Shown piece after piece: positions 1 to 10,600 of a stretch of 32,231 bases of DNA (its first letter is position 1; every line of letters begins with the position of its first letter). This stretch comes from RGIG426 sp045639905 (GTDB lineage: Bacteria; Bacillota; Clostridia; Oscillospirales; Acutalibacteraceae). The DNA lies in assembly GCA_045639905.1 (NCBI GenBank), contig JAZUDZ010000016.1, positions 1 to 32,231 of the forward strand, in the 5' to 3' direction. The position numbers were made by a program, and so were the translations under genes. The notes beneath the pieces were generated by a model that ran no database searches, was not told the origin of the DNA, and saw only the letters and a list, made by a program, of their open reading frames with translations.

Positions 1-47
1 CATCAACACCAACTATATCTGCTCCTCCGTTTGGGGGAACATTTGGG

Positions 48-76
48 ATTATAGCACCCCAAAATGACAGTGTCAA
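48..76 (-). promoter_or_regulatory. Consensus sigma-A promoter for a gene off the left edge
   Basis: On the minus strand TTGACA (71-76) and TATAAT (48-53) are separated by exactly 17 bases, a perfect consensus. Downstream on the same strand is a GGAGGAG-like ribosome site (about 23-29), followed by candidate TTG, GTG and ATG codons running to base 1. The gene it serves therefore begins at or just beyond the left edge and cannot be identified. Confidence 0.75.
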
Positions 77-112
77 GAAAAATTTAAAAAAATTTCCATT
101 TTTTCTGAAAAA

Positions 113-1225
113 TCATTTTTTTGTTGGGATTGTTTCGAAACAATCGAAATAATCATGGAACGTTGTTGTGGTCGTCGGCGGGTGTTCTATGAGGTCGAAT
201 CCCAGTTCAAAAAGGGTGGATGCATCCGTGAACCGATAGGTTTCCTGGTCGTAATTGTAAACGACTTCTCCGTCCACGGTTTCCGCGTACGTGCCAACGT
301 TGAGTAAAATGGCATAAAGGAGAGTTCCGTTCTTTTCCGCACAGGCCGCCAAACAATAGCCGGCCTCATCGGTGGTGCCGGTCTTCATTCCGTTTGCATA
401 CTGATAGTAGCAGGAACTGTCCTTAGAAAGAAGCAGGTTTCCATTTCGCCAATCACCCAGGTCACTGGAGGATTTTTTGAAGCTGGCCTTAACATCCGGA
501 ATAGAATAGGCATATTGTGCAATTTTCAGCAAATCCTTTGCCGTGGTATAGTGGTTTGCGTTGTGATAACCGTCCGGCGTGACAAAGTTTGTATTGGTAC
601 AACCGAGTTCTTTGGCTTTTTCGTTCATATATCCAACGAAAATATTCAGGGCTTCCAAATCGGTCATTTCCGGATTTTCTTCGTGGATTTTTGCAGTGTT
701 AGCTGCTAAACAATAGGCAGCGTCGGCGCCGGATGGAAGAAGCAAAGCGTCCAGCAGAGCACTTCGGGAATATGTTTTTTCGTTTTCCAGATAAGCGGTG
801 CTGGCATCCCACGCAACATAGGTTTGTTCAGATCCTAGTGTGAATGTAGAATCCGCTTTCGTGTATTCACATGCAATGGCGGCAGTTAAAAGTTTTGTGA
901 TGCTGGCGGGGAAAACCGTTTCATTTGCATTAAGTTCATATAAGACATTGTCATGGGTGGCATCGTAGAGAATGCACGCACCCGGAGTATGAAGAGTGGG
1001 GGTTACCGTTTCAGCATTTAGAGTCGGCTTTGTCGTCGTTGTTGTGACAGGCGTTTGCGAGGCGTTTCTTCGAAATTCGGCGACACGAACGAGTCCGACA
1101 GTCCAGTTGATGGTTGCGATAATGGCAGATGCAACTGCGGCAAACAGAAGGAGAAGGATCAGGATGGCAATCATATTTTTTCGTCTTTTTCTGCGAATTC
1201 GTCTGCGACGTTCTGCAGTGGCCAT
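113..1225 (-). CDS. dacA: D-alanyl-D-alanine carboxypeptidase (peptidase S11, PBP5/DacA-like)
   Basis: Likely trims the terminal D-Ala from peptidoglycan pentapeptides at the outer face of the membrane. About 370 residues. The Arg-rich N terminus (RRRRIRRKRRK) is followed by one hydrophobic segment, consistent with a signal anchor, and then a short Thr linker. The three penicillin-binding motifs are in order: SITK (about residues 108-111), SGA (165-167, where the family usually has SGN) and KTG (281-283). It is shorter than E. coli PBP5 and shows no separate PBP5 C-terminal domain or amphipathic anchor helix; it ends in a second Thr run and a short tail. An ATG at 1231 lies only 2 bases from AGGAG, while the ATG at 1225 is 8 bases away, so the latter is preferred. 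It has its own promoter at 1260-1288. Family is clear; exact substrate is inferred. Confidence 0.9.
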   Translation of the reverse strand: MATAERRRRIRRKRRKNMIAILILLLLFAAVASAIIATINWTVGLVRVAEFRRNASQTPVTTTTTKPTLNAETVTPTLHTPGACILYDATHDNVLYELNANETVFPASITKLLTAAIACEYTKADSTFTLGSEQTYVAWDASTAYLENEKTYSRSALLDALLLPSGADAAYCLAANTAKIHEENPEMTDLEALNIFVGYMNEKAKELGCTNTNFVTPDGYHNANHYTTAKDLLKIAQYAYSIPDVKASFKKSSSDLGDWRNGNLLLSKDSSCYYQYANGMKTGTTDEAGYCLAACAEKNGTLLYAILLNVGTYAETVDGEVVYNYDQETYRFTDASTLFELGFDLIEHPPTTTTTFHDYFDCFETIPTKK

Positions 1226-1259
1226 TTTCATTTCTCCTTTCTAAAATAAGTATGCTTGT

Positions 1260-1288
1260 ATTATACCGAATACGTAGGGGAAATACAA
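1260..1288 (-). promoter_or_regulatory. Promoter of the carboxypeptidase gene
   Basis: On the minus strand TTGTAT (1283-1288), a 17-base spacer and TATAAT (1260-1265) lie about 35 bases upstream of the start codon. It is back to back with the plus-strand promoter at 1312-1339. Confidence 0.65.
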
Positions 1289-1311
1289 GAAAGAAAAACA
1301 AGAATCCCTTG

Positions 1312-1339
1312 TTGACTTTATAAGGTGGTTTGCTATAAT
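1312..1339 (+). promoter_or_regulatory. Promoter of the 1379 membrane protein gene
   Basis: TTGACT (1312-1317), a 16-base spacer and TATAAT (1334-1339). A GTG at 1325 lies inside this promoter, which argues against using that upstream start for the gene. Confidence 0.7.
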
Positions 1340-1378
1340 GCTATTGTGTATTTTATTTTAGAGAAATCGGTGATTGAA

Positions 1379-2440
1379 ATGAAAAACCGCGTTTGGAACA
1401 ATCCGATTTGGCTTGCACTTTTGCTGACAGCTGTTTCGGTTTTTGCACAAATAAAAATACTCCCGATGTTTTGGGCAGACGGGGAAAGGCTGAAAGCTAT
1501 GTACGGCCTTTCGATTGTCTGGGTGGTAGCTTTCTTTGTTATGCTGATTTGGTGTGCACTCATTAAGGAAAAAGGATGTGTGCCCCGTAGTGGAGAGACA
1601 TCCATCGTTGTCGGTGCTGCCAGTCTTTTGTCAGGGCTTGGCTTGATGGTTTCCGAAGGACAGGAAATGAAGGCCTGGCTGGTTGACGGAACGATTACCG
1701 AGTACAACAAACAGTTTTTGGGAGTACAGCCGGAATGGCTGCTGACATTGAAAATTGTTTTTGGCGTACTGGGTGGATTTGCACTGGTTTTGCTGGGGGC
1801 TTGCTGGCTGTTCGGGAAGTCTTCCAATCAGGGAATCATTCATTTCAGTATGTTATTTCCTGCTTTGTGGATGGTTGCCCGTCTTATGTGTTTCAACCAG
1901 TCTTTTGTGTCTTCTTTGAGAAACCCGTATACATTCCTTACATCAATGGTCTTGGTTTCGGAGGCTATGTTTTTGTTTATGCTGGCACGCGCCCATTTCG
2001 GCCGCAGCAAAACGAAAATCGGTGTCTTTGCTGCAGGCTGTGTTTTTATTGGCGGAATGATGGGCGTCGGTTACTATGCTGCTCAGTGGGTTTTGATGCG
2101 TCAAAATGAAGCTTTTGCCGCTATGCAAACCAACATGATAGGGTTCGAAGATCTGCTGATTGGTATTTTTGCACTCATTGTACTTGCGTATGTGTTTTCC
2201 GCCAAAGGCGTCGAGTGCAGAGAAAACGCTCTGGACCTGGTTCGTCAAAAAATACAACAGGAAAAGGCCGCAGAGGCCGCCTTTGTAAAGACGCCGGATG
2301 TTGCTTCTGCAGAACCTGTTCCGAACGAAAATGCAGAGCAGGAACTGATAAATCCCGATTTTGCCGAGGAAGTTTCGAAACAGGAAACAGAAGTTCCGGA
2401 AACAGCAATATTTGAGGATTTTTCCGAGTCGGAAGAATGA
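1379..2440 (+). CDS. Polytopic membrane protein, unknown function
   Basis: I do not recognise this family. The protein has 353 residues with about eight hydrophobic segments (first at about 9-26, last at about 258-276). A soluble, Glu-rich and probably disordered tail of roughly 70 residues follows and should face the cytoplasm if the N terminus does. No transporter, kinase or protease signature is visible. The start at 1379 is chosen because a reading frame opening at 1325 would begin inside the promoter; the ribosome site is weak (GGTG). It is divergent from the carboxypeptidase gene. The gap promoter follows with no clear terminator between, so some read-through into gap is possible. Confidence 0.75.
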   Translation: MKNRVWNNPIWLALLLTAVSVFAQIKILPMFWADGERLKAMYGLSIVWVVAFFVMLIWCALIKEKGCVPRSGETSIVVGAASLLSGLGLMVSEGQEMKAWLVDGTITEYNKQFLGVQPEWLLTLKIVFGVLGGFALVLLGACWLFGKSSNQGIIHFSMLFPALWMVARLMCFNQSFVSSLRNPYTFLTSMVLVSEAMFLFMLARAHFGRSKTKIGVFAAGCVFIGGMMGVGYYAAQWVLMRQNEAFAAMQTNMIGFEDLLIGIFALIVLAYVFSAKGVECRENALDLVRQKIQQEKAAEAAFVKTPDVASAEPVPNENAEQELINPDFAEEVSKQETEVPETAIFEDFSESEE

Positions 2441-2484
2441 TGTATACATAATGTCCGTTTATTTTCCCTTTTTGGTTGTCATAC

Positions 2485-2513
2485 TTGCAAACAAAAAAGT
2501 GGAGGATTATAAT
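2485..2513 (+). promoter_or_regulatory. gap promoter
   Basis: TTGCAA (2485-2490), a 17-base spacer and TATAAT (2508-2513), about 30 bases before the gap start codon. Confidence 0.7.
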
Positions 2514-2543
2514 AAACACAAATATTTTAGGAGGTATTTTACT

Positions 2544-3572
2544 ATGTCCGTTAAAGTAGCAATCAATGGTTTCGGTCGTATCGGTCGTTTGGCTTTCCGT
2601 CAGATGTTCGAGGCCGAAGGTTATGAGGTAGTCGCCATCAACGATTTGACCAGCCCTGCAATGTTGGCTCATCTGTTGAAATACGATACCGCCCAGGGTT
2701 CTTTCCTTGGTTATTATGGTGAAGGCAAACACACTGTCGAAGCCGGCGAAGACAACATCGTTGTTGACGGCAAAAAAATCACCATTTACAAAGAAGCCGA
2801 CGCCAACAACTGCCCGTGGGGCCAGCTTGGCATCGATGTCGTTCTCGAGTGCACCGGTTTCTACACCTCTAAAGAGAAAGCACAGGCTCACATCAATGCC
2901 GGTGCCAAGAAAGTCGTTATTTCCGCTCCGGCCGGTAACGATCTTCCGACCATCGTTTACAACGTTAACCACAAAACTTTGACCAAAGAAGACAACATCA
3001 TCTCTGCCGCTTCCTGCACCACCAACTGCTTGGCTCCGATGACCAAAGCTTTGAATGACAATTTCCCGATCGTCTCCGGTATTATGTGCACTGTTCACGC
3101 TTACACCGGTGATCAGATGATCCTTGATGGCCCGCAGCGCAAAGGCGACCTTCGCCGCAGCCGTGCCGGTGCCTGCAATATTGTTCCGAACTCCACCGGT
3201 GCTGCCAAAGCCATCGGTTTGGTTATTCCGGAACTCAACGGCAAACTGATCGGTGCTGCTCAGCGTATTCCGACCCCGACCGGTTCCACCACTCTTCTTT
3301 ATGCTGTTGTTAAAGGCAAGGACATCACTGTCGAAGCCGTTAACGCTGCCATGAAAGCTCAAGCCACCGAGTCTTTCGGCTACAACGAGGATCAGATTGT
3401 TTCTTCCGATATCATCGGTATGCGCTTCGGTTCTTTGTTTGATGCCACTCAGACAATGGTCTCCAAGATTGATGACGACACCTATCAGGTCCAGGTTGTT
3501 TCTTGGTATGACAACGAGAACAGCTACACCAGCCAGATGGTCCGTACCATCAAATACTTCGCTGAACTGTAA
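2544..3572 (+). CDS. gap: Type I glyceraldehyde-3-phosphate dehydrogenase
   Basis: Glycolytic enzyme that oxidises and phosphorylates glyceraldehyde-3-phosphate to 1,3-bisphosphoglycerate with NAD+. It has 342 residues, normal for the family. The N-terminal Rossmann motif INGFGRIGR (7-15) is followed by AIND, whose Asp34 fits NAD preference. The catalytic block SCTTNC (157-162) carries Cys158 as nucleophile, and His185 (TVHAYT) is the expected general base. The C-terminal WYDNE motif is intact. The start is fixed by AGGAGG at 2529-2534, nine bases before ATG. Codon use is strongly biased, as expected for a highly expressed gene. The FMN riboswitch begins only about 24 bases after the stop codon. 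Confidence 0.98.
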   Translation: MSVKVAINGFGRIGRLAFRQMFEAEGYEVVAINDLTSPAMLAHLLKYDTAQGSFLGYYGEGKHTVEAGEDNIVVDGKKITIYKEADANNCPWGQLGIDVVLECTGFYTSKEKAQAHINAGAKKVVISAPAGNDLPTIVYNVNHKTLTKEDNIISAASCTTNCLAPMTKALNDNFPIVSGIMCTVHAYTGDQMILDGPQRKGDLRRSRAGACNIVPNSTGAAKAIGLVIPELNGKLIGAAQRIPTPTGSTTLLYAVVKGKDITVEAVNAAMKAQATESFGYNEDQIVSSDIIGMRFGSLFDATQTMVSKIDDDTYQVQVVSWYDNENSYTSQMVRTIKYFAEL

Positions 3573-3595
3573 TTTTACAGAACAGAATAGTAAAC

Positions 3596-3710
3596 AGGTC
3601 TTCAGGGCGGGGTGAAATCCCCCACCGGCGGTTATAGTCCGCGAGCCGGAAACGGCTGATTCGGTGAAATTCCGAAACCGACGGTACAGTCCGGATGGAA
3701 GAAGAAACCG
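3596..3710 (+). promoter_or_regulatory. FMN riboswitch (RFN element)
   Basis: This contains the highly conserved RFN landmarks: the 5' core AGGGCGGGGTGAAA (3604-3617), CACCGGCGGT, the GCGAGCC arm, the CGGTGAAATTCCGA arm and the 3' core AGTCCGGATGGAAGAAGA. The closing stem pairs 3597-3603 with 3701-3709. FMN binding is expected to favour the terminator just downstream and shut off the riboflavin uptake gene ribU. No convincing promoter lies between the gap stop codon and the aptamer. Confidence 0.95.
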
Positions 3711-3723
3711 AAATGACATTTGG

Positions 3724-3765
3724 TCGCCCTCTAAGCAGTATGTTTAGAGGGCGATTCTTTTTTTT
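3724..3765 (+). terminator. Riboswitch-controlled intrinsic terminator
   Basis: A perfect 11-bp stem (3724-3734 with 3744-3754) is followed by a T-rich run to 3765. It is the expression platform of the FMN riboswitch and probably also the only terminator for gap. Confidence 0.9.
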
Positions 3766-3782
3766 GAAGGAGGGAGAAAACC

Positions 3783-4430
3783 ATGCGAGAAAGTCATAAG
3801 AAAACCGTACACCTGGTGCTGTTGGCACTCATGACGACATTCGCATTTGTTAGTGTTCTCCTTGTCCGTATTCCCATTGTATTGTTTCTGAAGTATGAGC
3901 CGAAAGATGTTGTTATTTTGCTGACATCCCTATTGCTAGGACCGATAGAAGGACTGATTGTTTCCGTAACGACCTCTTTTTTGGAAATGATCACCATCAG
4001 CGAAACCGGCTGGTGGGGCTTCTTTATGAATATACTGTCTTCCCTGGCATTTGTGTTACCTCCCGCGCTTCTCAACTTAAAAAAGACCGGTGTGGGGAGC
4101 CGCTTGGCAGGAGTCGGAATGGGAGTTATGTGTACAACGGCTGTGATGCTTTTGTGGAACTACATTGTTTCACCTTTGTACATGGGAGTAGGCCGTCAGG
4201 AGATTGTTCCTCTTCTTGTTACTGCATTTCTGCCGTTTAACCTGATTAAGGGGACTATTAATGCTTCTTTGACAATGATTCTTTTCTCTCCGATTGAAAA
4301 AGCGTTGAACAAGGCGCGACTGGTTCCGGACCGTGAGAGATTATCCCATGCGGAAACAGCTTTACTGTACGGGATTGGAGTCGTTCTTTTGGTCATTTCC
4401 GTTGCTTGTATTTTTGTTTTTTGCAGATGA
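3783..4430 (+). CDS. ribU: ECF transporter S-component for riboflavin (RibU-like)
   Basis: Membrane substrate-binding subunit that captures riboflavin for import together with the shared ECF energy-coupling module (EcfA, EcfA', EcfT), which is not in this window. It has 215 residues with about six hydrophobic segments. The stretch KYEPKDV (37-43) matches the conserved loop after the first membrane helix of RibU-type proteins. The assignment is strengthened by the FMN riboswitch directly upstream. The ribosome site GAAGGAGGG precedes ATG 3783. The last ~45 residues add a charged linker and one more hydrophobic helix beyond the compact core. Confidence 0.93.
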   Translation: MRESHKKTVHLVLLALMTTFAFVSVLLVRIPIVLFLKYEPKDVVILLTSLLLGPIEGLIVSVTTSFLEMITISETGWWGFFMNILSSLAFVLPPALLNLKKTGVGSRLAGVGMGVMCTTAVMLLWNYIVSPLYMGVGRQEIVPLLVTAFLPFNLIKGTINASLTMILFSPIEKALNKARLVPDRERLSHAETALLYGIGVVLLVISVACIFVFCR

Positions 4431-4440
4431 TATTTCTTTT

Positions 4441-4473
4441 AGAGCACAGTTGAATCTGTGCTCTTGTTTTTTT
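4441..4473 (+). terminator. Terminator after ribU
   Basis: A perfect 9-bp stem (4441-4449 with 4456-4464), a six-base loop and a T-rich tail. Confidence 0.85.
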
Positions 4474-4527
4474 GTTCAGCCTGTACAAAAACGTGCTTGA
4501 AAAACAAGCTTTTTCGTGAATATTTGA

Positions 4528-4556
4528 TTGACGTGTAAAGATTTTTATTTTATAAT
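4528..4556 (+). promoter_or_regulatory. Promoter of the GH16 gene
   Basis: TTGACG (4528-4533), a 17-base spacer and TATAAT (4551-4556). A leader of about 55 bases follows, then AAGGAG and ATG 4620. The leader can form a small hairpin but matches no riboswitch I know. Confidence 0.7.
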
Positions 4557-4619
4557 AATTATGTATCTTTGTGCCCATCGCACAGGACTCGCAAAAGTAT
4601 TGTTTAAGGAGCATTTTCT

Positions 4620-7600
4620 ATGAAGTTCATGTCTCGCGTAGCGAAAAAAACAGTCGCTTTACTGGTTACCATTTTAGTGGTTTTGACCAGCTTCGGCGGT
4701 TTGACGGTCGGAGCCGTCATACCCGTGCCGTCTTTGGCCCCTGCCGGGGAAAATCTTTTGACGGACGGTGATTTTGAAAATCCGGAATCCGCATGGTGGA
4801 CCATGAGTGACGGTGTCAGCATATCCGCTGATGCCGCCTGTACCGGTTCCTATGGATTGAAAATTCTCAGTGCCGACTACGATACCAATGCCAAATTTGA
4901 TTTTGCTCAAATTGCACTGGCACCGAACAGCACGTATGAGGTTACGGCGGATGTTAATACCAATGGATTGAATCCGTCTTTTGGTTTTGTTTCTTCCGGC
5001 GGTAGTGTATCCGTGACAACGGGGAAGATTTCTTCTGCGGCCGGATGGCAACGCGACGTGACGCTGCTTACCATCAAAACGGATGTTGAATATGTCTATG
5101 GTAAAGTGGTTGTATCCATGTACCGCGGCGGTGACGGAACAAAAGCTGCTTATGTTGATAATATGGAGATGCTGGCAAACGGCAATGAATGGTGTCCGAC
5201 CCCAACCGGGGCCATGACCATCGGCACCGGCATTTCAGACGATTTTAACGGAAACGAAATCGACCAGGATACATGGCTCATTTCTAATACTGCTTGGGGC
5301 GGTGCCAATGGTGGATTGAACTCTGCCAACGTGTATCTCAAAACTGTGGAAGGAAAGACTTGTTGTGTTCTCGAATCCCACGGTGACCAGTACGAAGGAA
5401 ATGTTCAGGGTGTTGGCGGTATGACCAAGCGTGTCGGCGCCGGCATTGTTACCCGCGACTATTATGCTTCTGCCCGTTATACCGTTAAGTGTAAAATTGA
5501 ACCGCAGCTGGGTGTTTGCTCCGCTTTCTGGTCTTTTAGTTACATTGGCTATCAATATGCCGACGCAGCTCCGAATGGGCAGAATGATATCGGAGATGGC
5601 TTGTGGAATTATAACTTGAAGCACGGCATCGAAGAAAACGGTGTCCGAAATTCCGAGATTGACTGGGAAACCCCGTCCCCGATGGATGACGGCGGTGCAA
5701 ACGACGTTGTGTCGCACAAAAACCTTCGTACCAACTGCTGGGGTGGCAAACGACCCGGTGAAGGCGGAAACTATTCCGGCCGTTCACACCAGCAGAATGA
5801 TGCAGCCATGAGTATTGCCGACAATGAATGGCATGAGCTTGTTTACGAGTGGTTTGCTTTGGACAACCCTTATACAAAAGATGTTGAGGATGACCCGGCC
5901 GTTATTTGGTATATTGACGGTATTCGTGTTGATTCGTTTGATATCTATAATAAGGAATATCAAAATATTGATAATAAGTGGCATACAGACAAGGATATGG
6001 GTCCGTTTATGAGCGAAGCCTTCCCACTTGGCGTTGAGGTTCCTCGTTATGGTACTCGTTTCTGGCTGGCTACCTGGTTCCCGGTTAAAGAAGGAAAACT
6101 TTACTGTGTTGGTAAGAGTGCTTATACCGGATGGGCCGGAACTCCTGACTACGATACAACCTATACCTATTTGGATTATGTTGGTATTATGCCGTACACA
6201 TACGGAGGCGAGTCGTATGCCGGTGGAGACGGATTGACGACAAACGGAGCCAAATATCATGTTGAACCACAATATTTGGGTGATGACGGAATTGACAAGG
6301 GCGACGAGTATAATGTTCTTGAAAGTGTGCCGAACAAGCAAATTGCGCTCCCGAGTGAATACCCGAACTATGCGGAAAACCACGGCTTGCTGCCGGCTCC
6401 TGACCCGAATACCAGTGAAAACAATGGCAATGTGACCGTCACATGGGACTCGGTTGCTGGTGCTGAAACCTATGACATTAAGGTGGATGGGGCTCTTTAC
6501 GGAGGAGCAACAAGTCCTTATTCCATCGAAGGGCTGACCATTGGAAACCATACTGTTTCCCTTCGTTCCCGCAGTGGGGCGTCAGCCGGGCTTTGGAGCC
6601 GTGAGGCTTTGATTTCGGTTGGTGTTCCGAAAAACGTGGCCGTCGAACAGGTCAAGGATCCGAATACAGGTAAACTTACGCATTCCTTGAATGTCACTTG
6701 GGACCCGGTTCCGGGTGCGGTTGATTATTATTTGGAAATTGATAACCAGCCGTTTAAAGTGAACGGTGCATTCCAGTCTTTTGAAATTGGCGAAGAGGAT
6801 AATCCCTATTTATCCGGTTTTGAAAATGGCTCTCATCATGCCATTCGTGTGAAAGCAATTGGTGTTGGCAGTGAGAGTAACTGGAGTGATCAGATTTATC
6901 AAACAATTGAATCGGCCGGTGTGGCTCCGCCGACTTTAGTTTTGAAACAGGACGGTGCTAACGAGCATACCTTTGATGTAATCGTTTCCCGCGTTGATAA
7001 CGCAACGGCCTACAAAGTGCTTGACAGAAACGGGACTGAAATTAATGTCCCAATCAATGAGTATCACTACCCGATTTTGACCGTGAAAGATGCGCCATCC
7101 GGTATTTATACCTATCGTGCAAGCGCTTATGTGAACGGACAATGGACGGAGTGGGGACGTCAGGAGTTCCTGGTTATTTGTCCGGAAGAATTGTTGGCTA
7201 CACCGGTTGTCCGTGCTTCTTCGCCGGACGATAATACGGTTGTGGTCACATGGGATTCCGTCCCGGGGGCAACCTATTATGAAATTGAAGTTGATGGTGA
7301 TGAAGAAAATGCAATTAAATTAACTTCAAGTCCCTATACACATGCTTCACTGATAAAAAACAGTACGCACCGTTATCGTGTGCGCGCCCTTTCAGACACG
7401 AATGAAAGTGACTGGAGCGGATATGCTTACGCACAGGCCGGATATTCGTCCGGCGGCGGTGGCGGCGGTGAAGTTATTCACACCGGTGACGGTACCATTG
7501 TGAACGGTACATTTGAGACAAACCCCGGTGCTGAATGGACAATGACCTCCAATGTGGAATGGGATTCGGATAACGAGAATGTTATCATGAATCGTACGGA

Positions 7601-10600
7601 ATCTGACTCCCGTATTTCTCAGACAGTTTACGGTTTTGAGCCCAATACGGAGTATACATTAACGGCAAAGGTGACCGGTGATACGGACATTGCCAAATTG
7701 ATTGTGAAGAACTATAACGGTAAAGGCGGACAAGTAACATCCAAAAACGGTGAGTTTACATTAACCTTTACAACCGGCTCGGATATTACCGATCAAACCG
7801 GTATTGATGTGATGGTTGAGATTTATCGTCAGAACGGGTCCACGCAGTCCGTTGTTTTGGACGATATGGTCCTTACAAAAGGAACAACATATTCTACTGA
7901 GGAAGATGCCTCCGGAAACTTGATTGTTAACGGATATTTTGATTCCAAACTTGGCTGGGATAACAGCGGACAAGTCGTTATAGAAAACGGTGTTATGAAG
8001 CATCAAGATGCCGGCACCTATACTTCAACATCAATCGCTTCCTTCTCGGAGGATATTAAACCCAACACGACCTATACGATTTCAGCCGATTTGTCCGGTA
8101 CAGCAACCACCAACATGATTATTGAAGGGCTTACCGACCGGTATTCACAGCTTACCGTTTCTTCTTTCCCGTATACATTTACTACGGGAAGCGATATGAC
8201 ATATTTTGCCGTTAAGCTGCAAACAGAACGGTATCAGGGGTCCGGTAGTTACAGCATTATTGACAATGTCATTATGGTGGAAGGGAATACAATTCCTGAG
8301 CCTGGAGATACTACGACGAAAAAGTCAACAACGACTACCACAACGACCACTTCTACCACGAAAAAGTCGACGACGACCACCACAACAAGCACAACAAAAC
8401 TGTCGACAACAACGACCACAAAGCCGACCACATCAACAACTGCCACTCAGGAATCTCAGGAGTCCGGTGACAGTAGTACCGTGGATGTGACGCTGAATCT
8501 CCTTCACAAAGGTAAGTATTCAGAAAACGACCGGATGGTTTCCGAAACGTGGAGCTGCAATTCTTCTGATCAAAATGTTTATATTGGGGTCAGCTTCTCC
8601 GCGTATAACAACGACGGTTTGACAATGGACGATATTGTTCCCGCCTACCTGAACATTAATGCTCCTGCAGAAGGAGTCATAAAGGGTTCTATAGAGGACC
8701 ACAATACTCCTTATGAGGTAATTTACCGCGTTGATGTTTCAGATGGCAAGAATATCGTTATTGACGGTGAAACGAAGAAAGAACTGAACCTTGGTAATGT
8801 TGTTTATTATGGAACCACAAACCCCTTGCAGGGAGATGTTCCGGTTTCGACAACATCAACCACGAAGCCGACTACGACAACGACAACCACAACTACGGTC
8901 ACTCCGACCACTATGCCGACACACGCCGACATGCCGGGTGACAACCTGATTGTCAATGGTGATTTCAGCATCAGCAATGTCGGAGCAGCTGGCTTTGGTT
9001 GGATTCCGGAAGGTCCTGCCTCAATTGTGAACGGTATGCTGCACACAAACGATGTGAATTTGCAAACAACTGACTGGGTTGCTTCTTTCACAAAGGATAT
9101 CAAACCGAATACGGAATATACCATCACCGCCGATGTTAGTTCTGATGCCGCTGTATATATTCGTATCAGAGGTCTTGAAGGGAAAGACAGTGTGACTGAT
9201 ATTCCGGTTGATTCTTTGCCGTCCACCTTCAAAACAGGTGACAGTGTCGAAAACTTTGGTGTTTCGATTCATATTGAAAAAGATATGAATGCCGGCAAGA
9301 CCTATGCAAACATTGATAACGTTGCTATGGTCGAGGGCGATGGTAAGAACCTGCCGACAACCACAACTACGACAACGACCACTACTACAACGTCGACCAC
9401 GACAACTACCACAACCACGACCACAAAGCCGACGACAACGACTACCACAACCACGACGAAGCCGACCACAACGACGACGTCGACCACAACTAGTACGACA
9501 ACGACTTCGACGACTACCAGTACGACAACGTCAACCACCACTACAACCAGTACTACGACGTCGACCACTACCACGACCACGACGAAGCCGACGACTACGA
9601 CTACCACAACCACGACCACCACAACAGCGGAGCCGACAACCACAACAACCACGGCCGCTCCGACCACAATGCCGACACATGCCGACATGCCGGGTGACAA
9701 CCTGATTGTTAACGGTGATTTTGAAATTTCCGATATGAATGATCCGGGATTCGGTTGGACACCGGAAGGCCCTGCCTTCATTACGGATGGTATACTTCAC
9801 ACGGACGATGTTGACAGTGTAACCACCAACTGGAAAGCTTCATTCGCCCAGGAAATCAAGCCGAACACGGAATATACAATCACTGCCGATATCAGTTCGG
9901 ATGCGGATGTTTATATCCGTATTAAAGGACTGGAAGGCAAAGACAGTGTAATGGATGTTCACGCTGACAGCCTGCCGTATACCTTCAAGACTGGTGATAG
10001 CGTTGATGGCTTTGGTGTTGCAGTCTACATTGAGAAGTGGAAAAACGAGTTCAAGAAATACGCAAACATTGATAACGTGACAATGGTCGAGGGCGACGGT
10101 GAGAACTTGCCGACAACCACAACCACGACAACGACCACTACTACAACGTCGACCACGACAACTACCACAACCACGAAGCCGACGACTACGACGACTTCGA
10201 CCACAACCAGTACGACAACGCCTTCGACGACTACCAGTACAACAACGTCGACCACTACTACGGCCACAACTACGGAGCCAACAACCACCACAACAGTAGA
10301 GCCGACTACCACAACAACTACGGTTGCTCCGACGACAACTGTGGTCGCAGAAGAGTCTGAAGAATCTTCTGAAGAGGAATCCAAAGATACAACCACTACG
10401 GAAGCTACAACCACGACAAAGCCGACGGTTGCTCCTCTTGAAGGTGAGAACCTGATTATCAATAACAGCTTTGATATCAGCAATGCCGATGACCCGAACT
10501 TTGGATGGGTCGTCATAACCGGACCGGTTGCCGTTTCCGAAGGCAAACTGCAGATTACGGACGTAGTCAATTCCACAACTGATATAAAGGCATCTTTCTC

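Noticed and set aside
128..145. Perfect 18-base palindrome GATTGTTTCGAAACAATC near the carboxypeptidase gene end
   Set aside because: It lies inside the coding sequence and is not followed by a T run in the direction of transcription; likely chance or a weak mRNA hairpin.
3588..3593. TAGTAA as -10 of a separate ribU promoter
   Set aside because: It has no -35 at a workable distance, and the predicted start would fall inside the riboswitch closing stem.
2175..3719. 514-codon open frame on the minus strand opposite gap and the FMN riboswitch
   Set aside because: It is an antisense shadow of strongly codon-biased gap, crosses a structured RNA, and has no ribosome site or recognisable domain.
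4557..4619. GCACAGG...CGCAAA fragment in the GH16 leader, reminiscent of part of a cyclic-di-GMP-I riboswitch
   Set aside because: The leader is only about 60 bases, lacks the second arm and tetraloop-receptor parts, and forms only a small hairpin.
5784..6551. 255-codon minus-strand open frame inside the GH16 gene
   Set aside because: Antisense to the catalytic and FN3 regions, which are clearly coding on the plus strand.
9302..9781. Long Val-rich minus-strand open frame, and a similar one at 10025-10603
   Set aside because: ACN threonine codons read backwards give GTN-type valine codons; these frames are mirror images of the Thr linkers.
9356..10434. Regularly repeated short units that might be read as CRISPR or a minisatellite
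   Set aside because: The repeats are degenerate ACN triplets in frame within a coding sequence; there are no constant repeats, unique spacers or cas genes.
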